Positions 43,311 to 53,802 of a stretch of 64,000 nt of DNA are shown here, in pieces. The stretch is from contig CM054062.1 of assembly GCA_028641055.1 (NCBI GenBank), forward strand, positions 186,867,958 through 186,931,957, read 5' to 3'. The number at the start of each line of letters is the position of its first letter. Position 1 is the stretch's first letter. Under the pieces are notes generated by a model, which saw only the letters and a list, made by a program, of their open reading frames with translations, had not been told where the DNA came from and ran no database searches. A program made the translations under genes and the position numbers. The stretch comes from Alopecurus myosuroides. Its lineage: Eukaryota > Streptophyta > Magnoliopsida > Poales > Poaceae.

Positions 43311-43845
43311 CGAGGGGCGGCGCTCGGTTGCTCCGGTGAGGTCTTGGGTGCGTTCGTGGGCTCGGGAAGTGCTCTGCGAGAACTTGGGCGCTGGAAATGG
43401 CGTTGCGAAGTGAGAGCGGAAGGTTTTCCACGGAGGACGGAGATGGCTATTTATAGCCGGAATCCCGTCACAATGCGTGCTAACGGCTCTTTTAACCGTT
43501 GGATGATCAACGCATGTCACTCGCCGGAAATTCTGGGAAATGAAACGACGGGTGATTATTGCTATTGCCTCGTTTCCCGCGAGAATTTGTCAGAGATATG
43601 TTTCTGGGTTTCCCACCTATAACCCAAACGTCCCTTACGTTAGCAAGATTAAAGCACTGACGTAGGAAGTTCCCTCTCCGCGAAGATTCGTGGAAGAAAA
43701 GCCGGATTTTCTGGATTCCGAGTTTTGCGTTAAAGCATCCTTTAAGGAGAAAAAGAAGAATCAAGACTGTAGGCCAGTATTTCTTGGAAAATGTACATTT
43801 GGCGAAAGACGGCGAATCCGAGTCTTAATCCTTCTTGGGGGCTAC
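43311..43845. other. T4 region between extra gene and 3' LTR
   Basis: Holds the aORF leader and promoter, and ends in the polypurine tract CTTGGGGGCTAC (about 43833-43845). No further gene is seen. Confidence 0.6.
43448..43455 (-). promoter_or_regulatory. T4 antisense-gene TATA box
   Basis: TATAAATA on the minus strand, 138 bp upstream of the aORF ATG at 43310, facing away from the LTR. It implies the extra gene is transcribed independently of gag-pol. In T3 the matching region has been separated from the gene by S2. Confidence 0.6.
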
Positions 43846-44387
43846 TGTCGGATATATACCAACTAGGGGTATATAAGATGGTAGTCTAAAGTGCCGGATT
43901 ACCAGGGTGGCCTAAATGGTGATGGGCTATGGTCCATTAGGCGGCCCAGTAAGCTGACGCACAGGAGCCGGATTCTAGAAGAACCCGGATCACGGCCCAC
44001 GTGATCTGGCTTGGAGTAGAAGGCGGATTCCTTACTTTCCAAGTTAAGAGTTACCATAGTCTTCTAGGTTTCCTACTCTGTATGCCCTATCCGGCTATTA
44101 TATAAAGCCGGACGGGAGATAAGATAGATAGACAAGAAGCTACAGGCTAACTCGCCGAGAGGTTGATCCTTGACGAGCAGCTAATAGAACCTCACGTTGT
44201 ACTCTGTATTTCTAGGCTTTAGTCCTGAATAGTGAGATTGCAGGAGTAGGAACGCTGCATTACTGCGCCGCACCGAACCTGGGTAAAAACCCTGTGTCAT
44301 TGTCCTTCACACAACCACGTCCCCCCACATCTCTATCGGTAGTCTCATGGCACCCCCGTCTATGAATTCTACTACGATGTCTCAACA
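43846..44387 (+). repeat. T4 3' LTR (542 bp)
   Basis: Begins TGTCGGATATATACC after the polypurine tract and ends CTCAACA. It has a TATA box TATATAAA at 44099-44106 and an ATG at 44347 in the same phase relative to the LTR end as the gag starts of T1, T2 and T3. The right boundary is assigned from TG...CA and the sequence change to A1. Confidence 0.7.
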
Positions 44388-44439
44388 ATGATAATTTTCC
44401 TTATGGTTGCATTAAGACCCCTCAATCTTGACTCGTGTC

Positions 44440-44739
44440 TTTTGTGATAAATATTTTCCTTCTCATATGCAACATGTTGCTTTACAGAAGTTGTTTAACT
44501 TGAAGAAATTGGAGGATAAGAAACTTCCTAAAGCTTGGGGAACTTTTGTGCTACCCTCAAGGGTAGGCCTGATCATAGTATACCTAACAATGAGCTTATT
44601 GATATATTTTATAATGGACTTGATGCATACATCCATAGCTCTTCACTATTTGATACACATGATGATGTTGCTGGTGGAGATAACAATGATGGAGTGGGAC
44701 TTGGACCAATGACAAGATCAAGAACCAAGTTATTATAGA
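44440..44739 (+). pseudogene. A1 gag fragment fused to pol C-terminus
   Basis: A gag segment (FCDKYFPSHMQHVALQKLF, then KLPKAWGTF and, after a frame change, NNELIDIFYNGLDAYI) runs directly into an acidic GGDNNDG stretch and GLGPMTRSRTKLL. The latter motif is typical of the polyprotein end of some grass Gypsy elements. Protease, RT, RNase H and integrase are missing between them, so A1 is an internal deletion derivative. The frame break sits near 44540-44560. Confidence 0.6.
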
Positions 44740-44834
44740 ATATGATGTTTGTGCTTGTGAGAATTTTATACTACCAAAGTCTATGCATTTATGTATGCTC
44801 GGGTTTATTGATAACACAAACATGGATGGAGGAG

Positions 44835-44839
44835 AACAT
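44835..44839. repeat. Target-site duplication of A2, left copy (AACAT)
   Basis: AACAT directly precedes TGATACGTCTCC and recurs at 53100-53104 after the second LTR. Confidence 0.95.
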
Positions 44840-46478
44840 TGATACGTCTCCAACGTATCTATAATTTCTGATGCTCCATGATGATATTATGCCAATTGCT
44901 ACATGTTTTCTCCCTTCTTTATGTTATTTTTACACGTTTTCCGGGACTAACCTATTAACAAGATGCCAAGTGCTAGTTCCCTGTTTTCTGCTGTTTTTTA
45001 TTTCAGAAAAGTTGTTTTGGAAATATTCTCGGAATTCGACCCCACAAATCCCGAAGTTCCTATTTTCCCCGGAAGCATCCATAAGACCGAAGAGGAGTTG
45101 AAGACGGGCACCAGGTGGCCCACACCATGGGGTGGCGCGCCCCTTGGCCGCGCTAGGGGGTGGTGTAGGGCCCCCAGGGCTCCTCCGCCTTTGCCCTTTC
45201 GCCTATTTATTCCCCCAGACGGAAACCCTTGACACCTGATCAAATATCCCCGAAAATTTCCGCAGCCGCCGTCGTCGTCAACCCTAGATCAGGGGGGTTC
45301 TAAAGCTGTCTCCCGGCACCCTGCCGGAGAGGAGATCATCACCGGAGGCCTCTTCATCACCATGCCTGCCTCCGGAGTGATGCGTGAGTAGTCCATCCTT
45401 GGACTACGGGTCCATAGGAGTAGCTAGATGGTTGTCTTCTCCTCCTATGCCTCAATGTTTAGATCCCGTGAGCTGCCTAACATGATCGAGATTGTTCTTA
45501 TGTGATTCTATGTGTTGTGTTTGCTGGGATCCGATGAATATTGAACTTATGCCAAGTTGATTATAGTCTTTATTGCATATGTTATTTGTGATCTTGCATG
45601 CTTTCCGTTGCTAGTGGTTGCTCTGGCCAAGTAGTTGCTAGTGACTCCAAGAGGGAGTGTTTATGCTCGATAGTGGATTTGTGCCTCCTTTTCCCCTGTG
45701 CTCGAGTGACAGAAACATGACGGGGGAGGATGTGATGTTGCCACTAGGGAAAAAACAGCGGTGTGAGTGCCCGCGTGTACAATCATTGCTTACATTACAC
45801 ACATTGCTTAATGCGATTATCTGTTGCTTGCAACTTAATACCTAAGGGGGTTCGGATGATAACCTAAGGGTGGATTATTAGTCATAGTTGCAGTTGGATT
45901 ACGGTCTATGTATATTGTTGTAATGCCCGCACTAAATATCATAGTAGTCATCATGTCATGAATGTGCACTACGGTGCAACCTTTATTTTTCAATTGCCTA
46001 TATGTAATTTGTTCACCCAGCATGCTATCTTTTATGGAGAGACACCACTAGTGAACCTATGAACCTCGGTCCATTTTCCTAAATGGTTAAACAAACCACT
46101 ACAATTCCCTGCTTTCTTTACTTACTGCAAGCATACATTATTTTCCACACTATACGTCTAATCTTTGTTTTCAGCAAGACCGGTGAGATTGACAACCTCA
46201 TTGTACCGTTGGGACAAAGTATTTTGTTGTATTGTGTGCAGGTTCCGCGTTGTTGCTGACACCAGTGAGGCGCCATCACCATCGTTAGGGGCATCAACCT
46301 TATGAAGATCCTCTTTCTCCTACTGGATTGATAACCTTGGTTCTTAACTGAGGGAAATTCTTACTGCTGCACTCATCACACCCTCCTCTTGGGGTTCCCA
46401 ACGCACCATGCAAAGTTTCTATAGCAAGAATTTCTGGCACCCTTGCTAGGGATTTAAAGTCAACTCTGCAAGCGATCA
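44840..46478 (+). repeat. A2 5' LTR (1,639 bp)
   Basis: Runs from TGATACGTCTCC to AGCGATCA and pairs with 51461-53099. Differences from the 3' LTR are concentrated in the first 500 bp, many of them C/T or G/A. Confidence 0.95.
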
Positions 46479-46486
46479 AGAATTTC

Positions 46487-46504
46487 TGGCGCCGTTGCCG
46501 GGGA
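46487..46504 (+). promoter_or_regulatory. A2 primer-binding site (tRNA-Asp)
   Basis: TGGCGCCGTTGCCGGGGA is complementary to the 3' end of plant tRNA-Asp, the standard Athila-type primer. Confidence 0.9.
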
Positions 46505-46674
46505 GGAAGAAGTCTTCTGGCAAGGGTATTCTCTCATTGTCAACCTCTTTATTTTGTTTATTGTCTTGTTATTATTATTATTATTATCTTGTTTTGCTTC
46601 GTTATATCAAAAACACAAAAAAAAATAGTTTACTTTATAGTTGTTATTTATTTGCTTGCTTTTATTTTGCTAAA

Positions 46675-47695
46675 ATGAGTTCCTGTGAGAATACTAAGTT
46701 GTGTGACTTCACTAGCACAAACAACAATGATTTTATTTGCACACCTATTGCTCCACCTGCTCCTACTGCTGCTTTCTATGAAATTAAACCTGCTTTATTA
46801 AATCTTGTTATGAAAGAGCAATTTTCCAGTGTTAGTACTGATGATGCTGCTGCTCACCTTAATAATTTTGTTGAACTATGTGATATGCAAAAATATAAAG
46901 ATCTGGATGGAGATATTATTAAACTGAAATTATTTCCTTTCTCTTTGAGAGGAAGAGCTAAATAATGGTTGCTATCTTTTCCTAGAAATAGTATTGATTC
47001 ATGGACTAAGTGTAAATATGCTTTCATTGGGAAATATTATCCTCCTGCTTAGATTATATCCCTGAGAAGTGACATAATGAATTTTAAACAATTTGATAAT
47101 GAACATGTTGCTAAAGCTTGGGAAAGAATGAAAACTATGGTGAAGAATTGTCCCACTCATGGACTGACTACTTTGATGATTATACAAACCTTTTATGTAG
47201 GGCTGAATTTCTCCTCAAGGAACCTATTGGATTCAGCTGCTGGAGGTACCTTTATGTACATCACTTTGGGCAATGCAACAAAGCTTCTTGATGATATGAT
47301 GATAAATTATTCAGAGTGGCACACTGAGAGAGCTCCACAAGGTAAAAAGGTAAATACTGTTGAGGAAACCTCCTCTTTGAGTGAAATACATGATGCTATT
47401 ATGTCTATGCTTGTTAATGGTAAAGCTCAAGTTGATCCAAATAATGTTCCTTTAGCCTCTTTGGTTTCTCAAGAAGAGCATGTTGATGTGAACTTTATTA
47501 GAAATAATAAATTTAACAACAATGCTTATATAAATAATTTTGGTGGAAACAATTTATAAGACCTATCCTCCTAATAATGGTTATGGTAATTCTTATAGAA
47601 ATTCCCACAATAATAATAAAAGCTCTACCTCTGATCTTGAAAACATGCTTAGAGAATTTATTAGCACACAAACTGCTTTTAATAAATCTGTTGAT
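46675..47695 (+). pseudogene. A2 gag, several stops and one frameshift
   Basis: ATG 46675 (MSSCENTKLCDF) opens an Athila-type Gag: FYEIKPALLNLVMKEQF, LKLFPFSLRGRAK, then LRSDIMNFKQF, VAKAWERMK, TFYVGLNFSSRNLLDSAAGG. In-frame stops lie at 46963-46965 (TAA, after RGRAK) and near 47053. The frame shifts by one base near 47557, and a further TAA follows near 47695. Several of these fit C-to-T changes in CAA codons. No functional Gag can be made from this copy. Confidence 0.85.
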
Positions 47696-48763
47696 TAAAA
47701 GCTTGGTAAAAAAGATGTTCTTGCCTCTAAAGTAGATATCCTAGCTATTGATGTTGATTTTCTAAAACTGAAGGTTTTGCCACATGATGTTAAAGAAAGT
47801 AAAACTTTGAATGCCATCCAAGTTCGAATTGATGATAATGTTAGGTTGATGGCTGAATTACGTGCTAGGTGTGAAAGAGAAGATGAATTGGCTAGGAAGA
47901 ATAATATTGTTAAAGTTTGCACTATCACCACCACTAGTAAAACTGAAGCTCCAGGTGCTAGTAAACCTCCTACTATCAATGGTAAAGTAGTTGGTGTTAA
48001 CAAAGTCTCAACCCCTTCGGTGAAACGTGCTAAATTGCCTCAAATTGCTGATATTGCTTCTGATAAAAGTGCTGAAATTTTTAGAGATATGGGAGATAAT
48101 GGTCCCATTACTTTTGATGATAATAATTTTGATATTGATGATTGCAATATCTCTGAAGTTATTATGTTTCTACAAAATCTTGCTAGAAGTCCCAATGCTA
48201 GTGCCATGAATATGGCCTTTACTAAACATATTACCAATGCTCTCATGAAAGTTAGAGAAGAAAATATGAAACTTGAAACATCTATCCGCAGGAAATTAGA
48301 TGATGGTTGGGAGACCATCATTAAGATAAAAGTAAATGATTTTTATTGCAATGCCTTGTGTGATCTTGGTGCTAGTATCTCTATTATGTCTAAAAAGCTT
48401 TATGATATGCTTGATCTACCACCGTTGGAACACTATTATTTGGATGTTCATCTTGCTGATAATGCTAAGAAGAAACCTTTTGGTAGAATTGATGATGTTC
48501 TTATTATGGATAACAATAACCTTGTCCCTGTTGATTTTGTTGTTATGAACATTGAATACAATGCTTCTTGTCCTATTTTTTTGGGAAGACTTTTTCTTAG
48601 AACTGTTGGTCCTGTTATTGATATGAAAGAGGGGAGTATTAAATATCAATTCCCACTCAAGAAAGGTATGGAATACTTTCCTAGAAAGAGAATGAAGCTA
48701 AAATTTTACTCTATTATTAGAGAAATTTATGATGTTGATGCTTCTTCACTTGAAAATACTTGA
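47696..48763 (+). pseudogene. A2 protease region
   Basis: The open frame after the last gag stop (47777-48763 from the first in-frame start) covers a linker with a charged helix (RLMAELRARCEREDELARK). An Athila-type aspartic protease follows: ALCDLGASISIMSKKLYDML, then NASCPIFLGRLFLRTVGPVI. The active-site motif is D-L-G-A-S, usual for Athila. The frame ends at TGA 48761-48763 and no reverse transcriptase follows. Confidence 0.85.
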
Positions 48764-49488
48764 GTTCCTTTCTATGACTAGCTGAAAGACGTTAAAGAAA
48801 AGCGCTGCCGGGAGACAACCCGTTTTATTTCTCCCTTTTCCACCCGTTTTCTTTTGTTTTATTTGCACCTTGGTGTTGTCTATTTCCTTAGCAACCCTGA
48901 TGTATCTTTTCTTTTGTGTTTTTGTTGAGCCAAGTAAAGCCTCTAGTGGAAAGTTGAGGCTATATTTCGGATTTCTACGCAGGAAACAGATTTCTGCTGT
49001 CCACTGTTAAATCTGTATAAAATCACAGAAAATCAAAAATGACCTGAGTTTTTTTGTGCTTAATCCTGGTCTATATACGCAACTTTTCTTAGTTTAACAC
49101 TTTTTTATTTGAGCAACAGAATATTTTCGAAAAAAAACATCTTTACCTGCTGTCTTGTTTTGACAGATTTCTGCCAATAATTGCATTTGCATCTTAATCT
49201 CTTTCTTTTGGTGTTGTTTTGAGAAAAAGAGTTTTAAAAGAAGTCGTGACAGTAGCTAATGTGTTTATGATTGTTAGGCTTGTGTTGAAACTGAACCATG
49301 TGAATTTATTATTTCGATCGCACTAACGTTGCTAATGAAGATTGTGAGAAGTTTGGTGTGAAGGAAGTTTTCGAGGGTCAAGAGAAGAGGATGATATGAC
49401 GTGATCAAGAAGAGTGAAAAGCCTAAGCTTGGGGATACCCTGGTGGTACATCCCAGCAAATTCCAAGAAGACTCAAGCGTCTAAGCTT

Positions 49489-49509
49489 GGGGATGCCCAA
49501 GGCATCCCC
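49489..49509. repeat. Perfect hairpin in A2 3' region
   Basis: GGGGATGCC, loop CAA, GGCATCCCC: a 9-bp stem overlapping the second of the TAAGCTTGGGGAT motifs. Confidence 0.9.
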
Positions 49510-51444
49510 TTCTTCATCGACAAATTATCAGGTCACTTCTAGTGAAACTATTTTTTTATTCGATCACATCTTATGTGCTTTACTTGAAGCGTATTTTACT
49601 TTTGCTTTCAGTTTTTTTTAAATAACTTGGTTAGACCCCAGCATTCTTTTATTGGAGAGTGACACGCTCCGCTTTTTCATGGGAATACTTTGTATTCTTA
49701 ATCTTTGTCTGGCTGCTGCATTTATTTAGCTCCTGTTTAGCATGCATCTCTTATCAAGAGTTGTTAGTTTTAGTAGTGTTATGTGAGTAATCTAATTTTT
49801 GCTTGATGTAGCATGAAGAGTATTTTTGTTAAAACATATCTTGTATGGTGCTTGTTGGGAGAAGAAACTGCTGCTTCAAATAGATTTTTTAATGGTGCAA
49901 GTAGAAGCTTGTATAGACTGTGGCTAGAACTTTTTCGTATCATGCTAGATGTTATTTTAGTTTTATAGCCTTGTGGTTATTTAGTAGCATGATTAGCCTC
50001 AAATAGCTGAAAGTTTTTAAGGTGCCATTGAAAGATTCATGAGTTGTTCTTGTCATATGGAAGCATAAATTTATGGTATTCTCTTTCGAATGTTTTATTT
50101 GGTTGACTTGGCGCATGCTCACACCATCTTTATGACTATGAACCAGTCACTAATAGCCTCTATGATCATTTAGTTTTTGAACTTGTGATAAAGCTTATAA
50201 TTTAATTAATGATGTTTATGTCGCTATACATGATTATGGCTCTTATTCTCTCTTGATTTGTCGCTCCTAGTCTTTAGCTAGCCTCCACCTGTACTGAGTA
50301 TGAGCTCTACTCATGCATCCAACTCCCTAAAACCAAGTTTTTCCATTGTGTCCATCATACCTACCTACATGTGGTATTTAACTGCCACTCCAAGTAAATT
50401 TCTCATGTGTTACCTTTAAAACCTTCAAAATTACTCCTGCTTTACGTTCATGTTTTTGCTCATGAGGACGTAAATAGAGAATCTTTATCTCACTTGTTGA
50501 TTGGATTTCACACCCTGGACTAGTGGCTTCATCCACTTATCCAATTTATATAAGAGCTGGCAGTGGGGTGCCTAGCCCCAAATTAATACACACACAATCT
50601 CTTCACTATTTTTGCCCCTGATTTATCAGTCAAAGCATAATTATGTAAGCAAAAGAGAAATAGGGATGACCTTCTATACCAGTTGCGTCCTTCATATGGG
50701 AGCCGCTCTTGTGGAATCTAGTTGGCTTGTGACGTACTGTATTTTCTGTTTCCCATTCGTTGACATTAGCATACATCTCCCAAAATATAGACACTCCTCC
50801 ATGGTATGTGATTGTTGGCAGGCACCCGAGGATTCGGTTAGCCATCGTTTGTGAAAGATGGATGGGAGGAGTGTCAAACCTTTAATACCTCTACTTAATA
50901 AAATAAAAAGCTCTAGCACATGAGTGATCCCTGCTTCCCTCTGCGAAGGGCCTTTCTTTTACTTTTATGTTGAGTCTCCATCTTCTAGCTTTATGCACAG
51001 TTGAGAGAGCATTTTTGCCATTCTGAGTTTTATGTGCATTTATCCCAGAAACATTATTAATTGATTCATGATGTTTTATTGTTTGTTCTCAAACTAATTG
51101 TTCTAGTATTCCTCATGAACTTTGAAGGTGTCCTGGCATTTATGTTTTTTTCCGCACTTAAGGACTAGCGAAATACCACTTTGCCATGCTTTCTCTACAC
51201 TTGAAACAAACATATATCTTTCTTTGCATTGTTATTCATGATCTTTTATTTGAGATACTTCTCATGATGCAAAGTGATTGCTATGATTTATTATTAAAGT
51301 TCTATTTATCATGTTTGTGTTAAAAGTTCTATGATCTCAGCTTACATATGCTTTTACATTTTTATGATCAATTTTATGTTAGTAGCATGTAACCTCGGAA
51401 ATTATTGTGTTTTATCGTTTACCTATTCGAGGATGAGTGGGAAC

Positions 51445-51460
51445 TAAGCTTGGGGATGCT
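51445..51460 (+). promoter_or_regulatory. A2 polypurine-tract region (TAAGCTTGGGGATGCT)
   Basis: Directly abuts the 3' LTR. Near-identical copies occur upstream at 49424 (TAAGCTTGGGGATACC) and 49482 (TAAGCTTGGGGATGCC). Confidence 0.75.
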
Positions 51461-53099
51461 TGATAAGTCTCCAACGTATCTATAATTTCTGATGCTCCAT
51501 GATGATATTATGCCAATTGCTACATGTTTTCTCCCTTCTTTATGTCATTTTTACACGTTTTTCGGGACTAACCTATTAACAAGATGCCAAGTGCCAGTTC
51601 CCTGTTTTCTGCTTTTTTTTATTTCAGAACAGTTGTTCTGGAAATATTCTCGAAATTGGACCCCACAATCCCGAAGTTCCTATTTTCCCCCGAAACATCC
51701 AGAAGACCAAAGAGGAGTCGAAGACGGGCACCAGGGGGCCCACACCATGGGATGGCGCCCCCCCTTGGTCGCGCCAAGGGTTGGTGTGGGGCCCCCAGGG
51801 CTCCACCGCCTTTGCCCTTTCACCTAATTATTCCCCCTGGATGGAAAATCCTAGACACCTGATGAAATATCCCCGAAAAGTTCTGTAGCCGCCGTCGTCG
51901 TCAACCCTAGATTAGGGGGTTCTAAAGCTGTCTCCCGGCACCCTGCCGGAGAGGAGATCATCCGGAGGCCTCTTCATCACCATGCCTGCCTCTGGAGTGA
52001 TGCGTGAGTAGTTCATCCTTGGACTACGGGTCCATAGGAGTAGCTAGATGGTTGTATTCTCCTCGTATGCCTCAATGTTTAGATCTCGTGAGCTGCCTAA
52101 CATGATCGAGATTGTTCTAATGTTATTCTATGTGATGTGTTTGCTGGGATCCAATGAATATTGAACTTATGCCAAGTTGATTATAGTCTTTGTTGCATAT
52201 GTTATTTGTGATCTTGCATGATTTCCGTTCCTAGTGGTTTCTCTGGCCAAGTAGTTGCTAGAGACTCCAAGAGGGAGTATTTATGCTCGATAGTGGGTTC
52301 ATGCCTCCTTTTCGCCTGTGCTCAAGTGACAGAAACGTGACAGGGGAGGATGTGCTGTTGCCACTAGGGAGGAAACAACGGTGTGAGTGCCCGCGTGTAC
52401 AATCATTGCTTACATTACACACATTGCTTAATGTGATTATCTGTTGCTTGCAACTTAATACCTAAGGGGGTTTGGATGATAACCTAAGGGTGGATTATTA
52501 GTCACAGATGCAGTTGGATTACATTCTATGTATATTGTTGGAATGACCGCACTAAATATCATAGTAGTCATCATGTCATGAATGTGCACTATGCTGCAAC
52601 CTTTATTTGTCAATTGCCTACCTGTAATATGTTCACCCATCATGCTATCTTTTATGGAGAGACACCACTAGTGAACCTATGAACCCCGGTCCATTTTCCT
52701 ACACTGTTAAACAAACCACTACAATTCTCTGCTTTCTTTACTTACTGCAAGCATACATTATGTTCCACACTATACGTCTAATCTTTGTTTTCAGCATGAC
52801 CGGTGAGATTGACAACCTCACTGTACCGTTTGGACAAAGTATTTTGGTCGTGTTGTGTGCAGGTTCCGCGTTGTTGCTGACACCGGTGAGGCGCCATCAC
52901 CACCGTTAGTGGCATCAACCTTCCGAATATCCTCTTTCTCCTACTGGATTGATAACCTTGGTTCTTAACTGAGGGAAATTCTTACCTCTGCACTCATCAC
53001 ACCCTCCTCTTGGGGTTCCCAACGCACCATCCATAGTTTCTGTAGCAAGAATTTCTGGCACCATTACTAGGGATTTAAAGTCAACTCTGCAAGCGATCA
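51461..53099 (+). repeat. A2 3' LTR (1,639 bp)
   Basis: Runs from TGATAAGTCTCC to AGCGATCA, followed by AACAT. It has the same length as the 5' LTR but many substitutions and balanced small indels. Confidence 0.95.
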
Positions 53100-53262
53100 A
53101 ACATCAAGAGGAGCTGGAAAACAAGATGGAACTGCTGGGAAAACAATCATTACAACATGTAAAACAAGAAGAAGCAGCTAGAAAACAAGAGGATACTTGA
53201 ACAAAACAACATGTACCAGCTCGAAAACAAACATAAGCTGTTGGAAAACAAGGAGGAGGATG

Positions 53263-53788
53263 GCACCCAATACCCTATTGTTGCACTAAGAGAGAGTCCT
53301 AATGTTTAATTGGGACGAGGACATGCGTGTCCTTTAGGCCGAACCCACTTGGGTCGCTTTGTATCCTAGATAGAGTCTAAGTTGGAGTCCATCCTGAAAC
53401 ATTAAGGTGGTGGTGCGCCACACCCCTTTGGCCGCACCCCCTCCCTCATATAAACCTAGGATTGCGAGTTGAATAGGTTAGACTATGTTAAAAATAAACC
53501 CTAGCTTTCATAGTTTGAACTTGCTTGTATGCATTCATCTTGAACTATTGGTACTTTGCAAATTATGTGTGTTATCTACTGTTCCATTGGGAATAAGAAG
53601 ATACAGGACCACTTCGTAGTCAATGGCTACTTTGTGCAACAATGTGTAGTTGAGAATATCCAAAGGGATTGATTTTTGTTGCATTGGCAACAAGGATTAG
53701 GCAGGAGAGTTTTCTGTGTAGCACTAGTTATCATCCACCATAATTTGAGTTGCTCATAGAGAAAATCGAGCCACCCCATATCATCTTG
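53263..53788 (+). repeat. A1 LTR-like block (approximate)
   Basis: About 525 bp between a polypurine-like tract and a primer site, with a TATA-like CATATAAACC at 53447-53456 and ending near CCCCATATCA. No second copy is in the window, so both ends are uncertain; an alternative start is the TGTTTAATTGGG at about 53306. Confidence 0.45.
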
Positions 53789-53791
53789 GTA

Positions 53792-53802
53792 TCAGATTTA
53801 CA
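53792..53802 (+). promoter_or_regulatory. A1 primer-binding site (tRNA-Met type)
   Basis: TTGGTATCAGA just after the LTR-like block. It matches the first ten bases of the iMet primer site and then diverges. Confidence 0.6.

Larger units (their letters stand above)
42188..44387 (+). mobile_element. T4: Tat-type Gypsy element, 3' portion
   Basis: This is the 3' end of a plus-strand element: an extra gene on the minus strand (cut by T3 at 42187), its promoter region, a polypurine tract and the 3' LTR. It has been inserted into A1; ATGAT (44388-44392) is the predicted target duplication. All of gag-pol must lie left of the window, beyond the nested elements. Confidence 0.8.
44388..44839 (+). mobile_element. 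A1: old deleted Gypsy element, left visible part
   Basis: Contains a gag fragment fused to the end of pol, then 3' untranslated sequence. It is interrupted by A2 at 44840 and continues at 53100. The left end is cut by T4. Confidence 0.55.
48764..51460 (+). other. A2 long 3' non-coding region
   Basis: About 2.7 kb with no supported ORF, beginning with the GCGCTGCCGGGAGACAACCC block that follows gag-pro in Sabrina-like elements. It contains a perfect hairpin (49489-49509) and three copies of a polypurine-tract-like motif (see those entries). Function is unknown; packaging or 3' processing roles are possible. Confidence 0.7.
44840..53099 (+). mobile_element. A2: complete Sabrina/WHAM-like (Athila-type) element, non-autonomous
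   Basis: An 8,260-bp insertion with two 1,639-bp LTRs, target duplication AACAT, a tRNA-Asp primer site, gag and protease, then about 2.7 kb of non-coding sequence up to the 3' LTR. RT, RNase H and integrase are absent. This layout, size and LTR start (TGATACGTCTCCAACGTATC) match what is known of Sabrina-like Triticeae elements. LTRs differ at dozens of positions by eye, so it is much older than S1. It is inserted into A1. Confidence 0.93.

Noticed and set aside
50612..50919. Small ORFs in the A2 3' non-coding region
   Set aside because: Short, on both strands, without domains; the region is non-coding in elements of this type.
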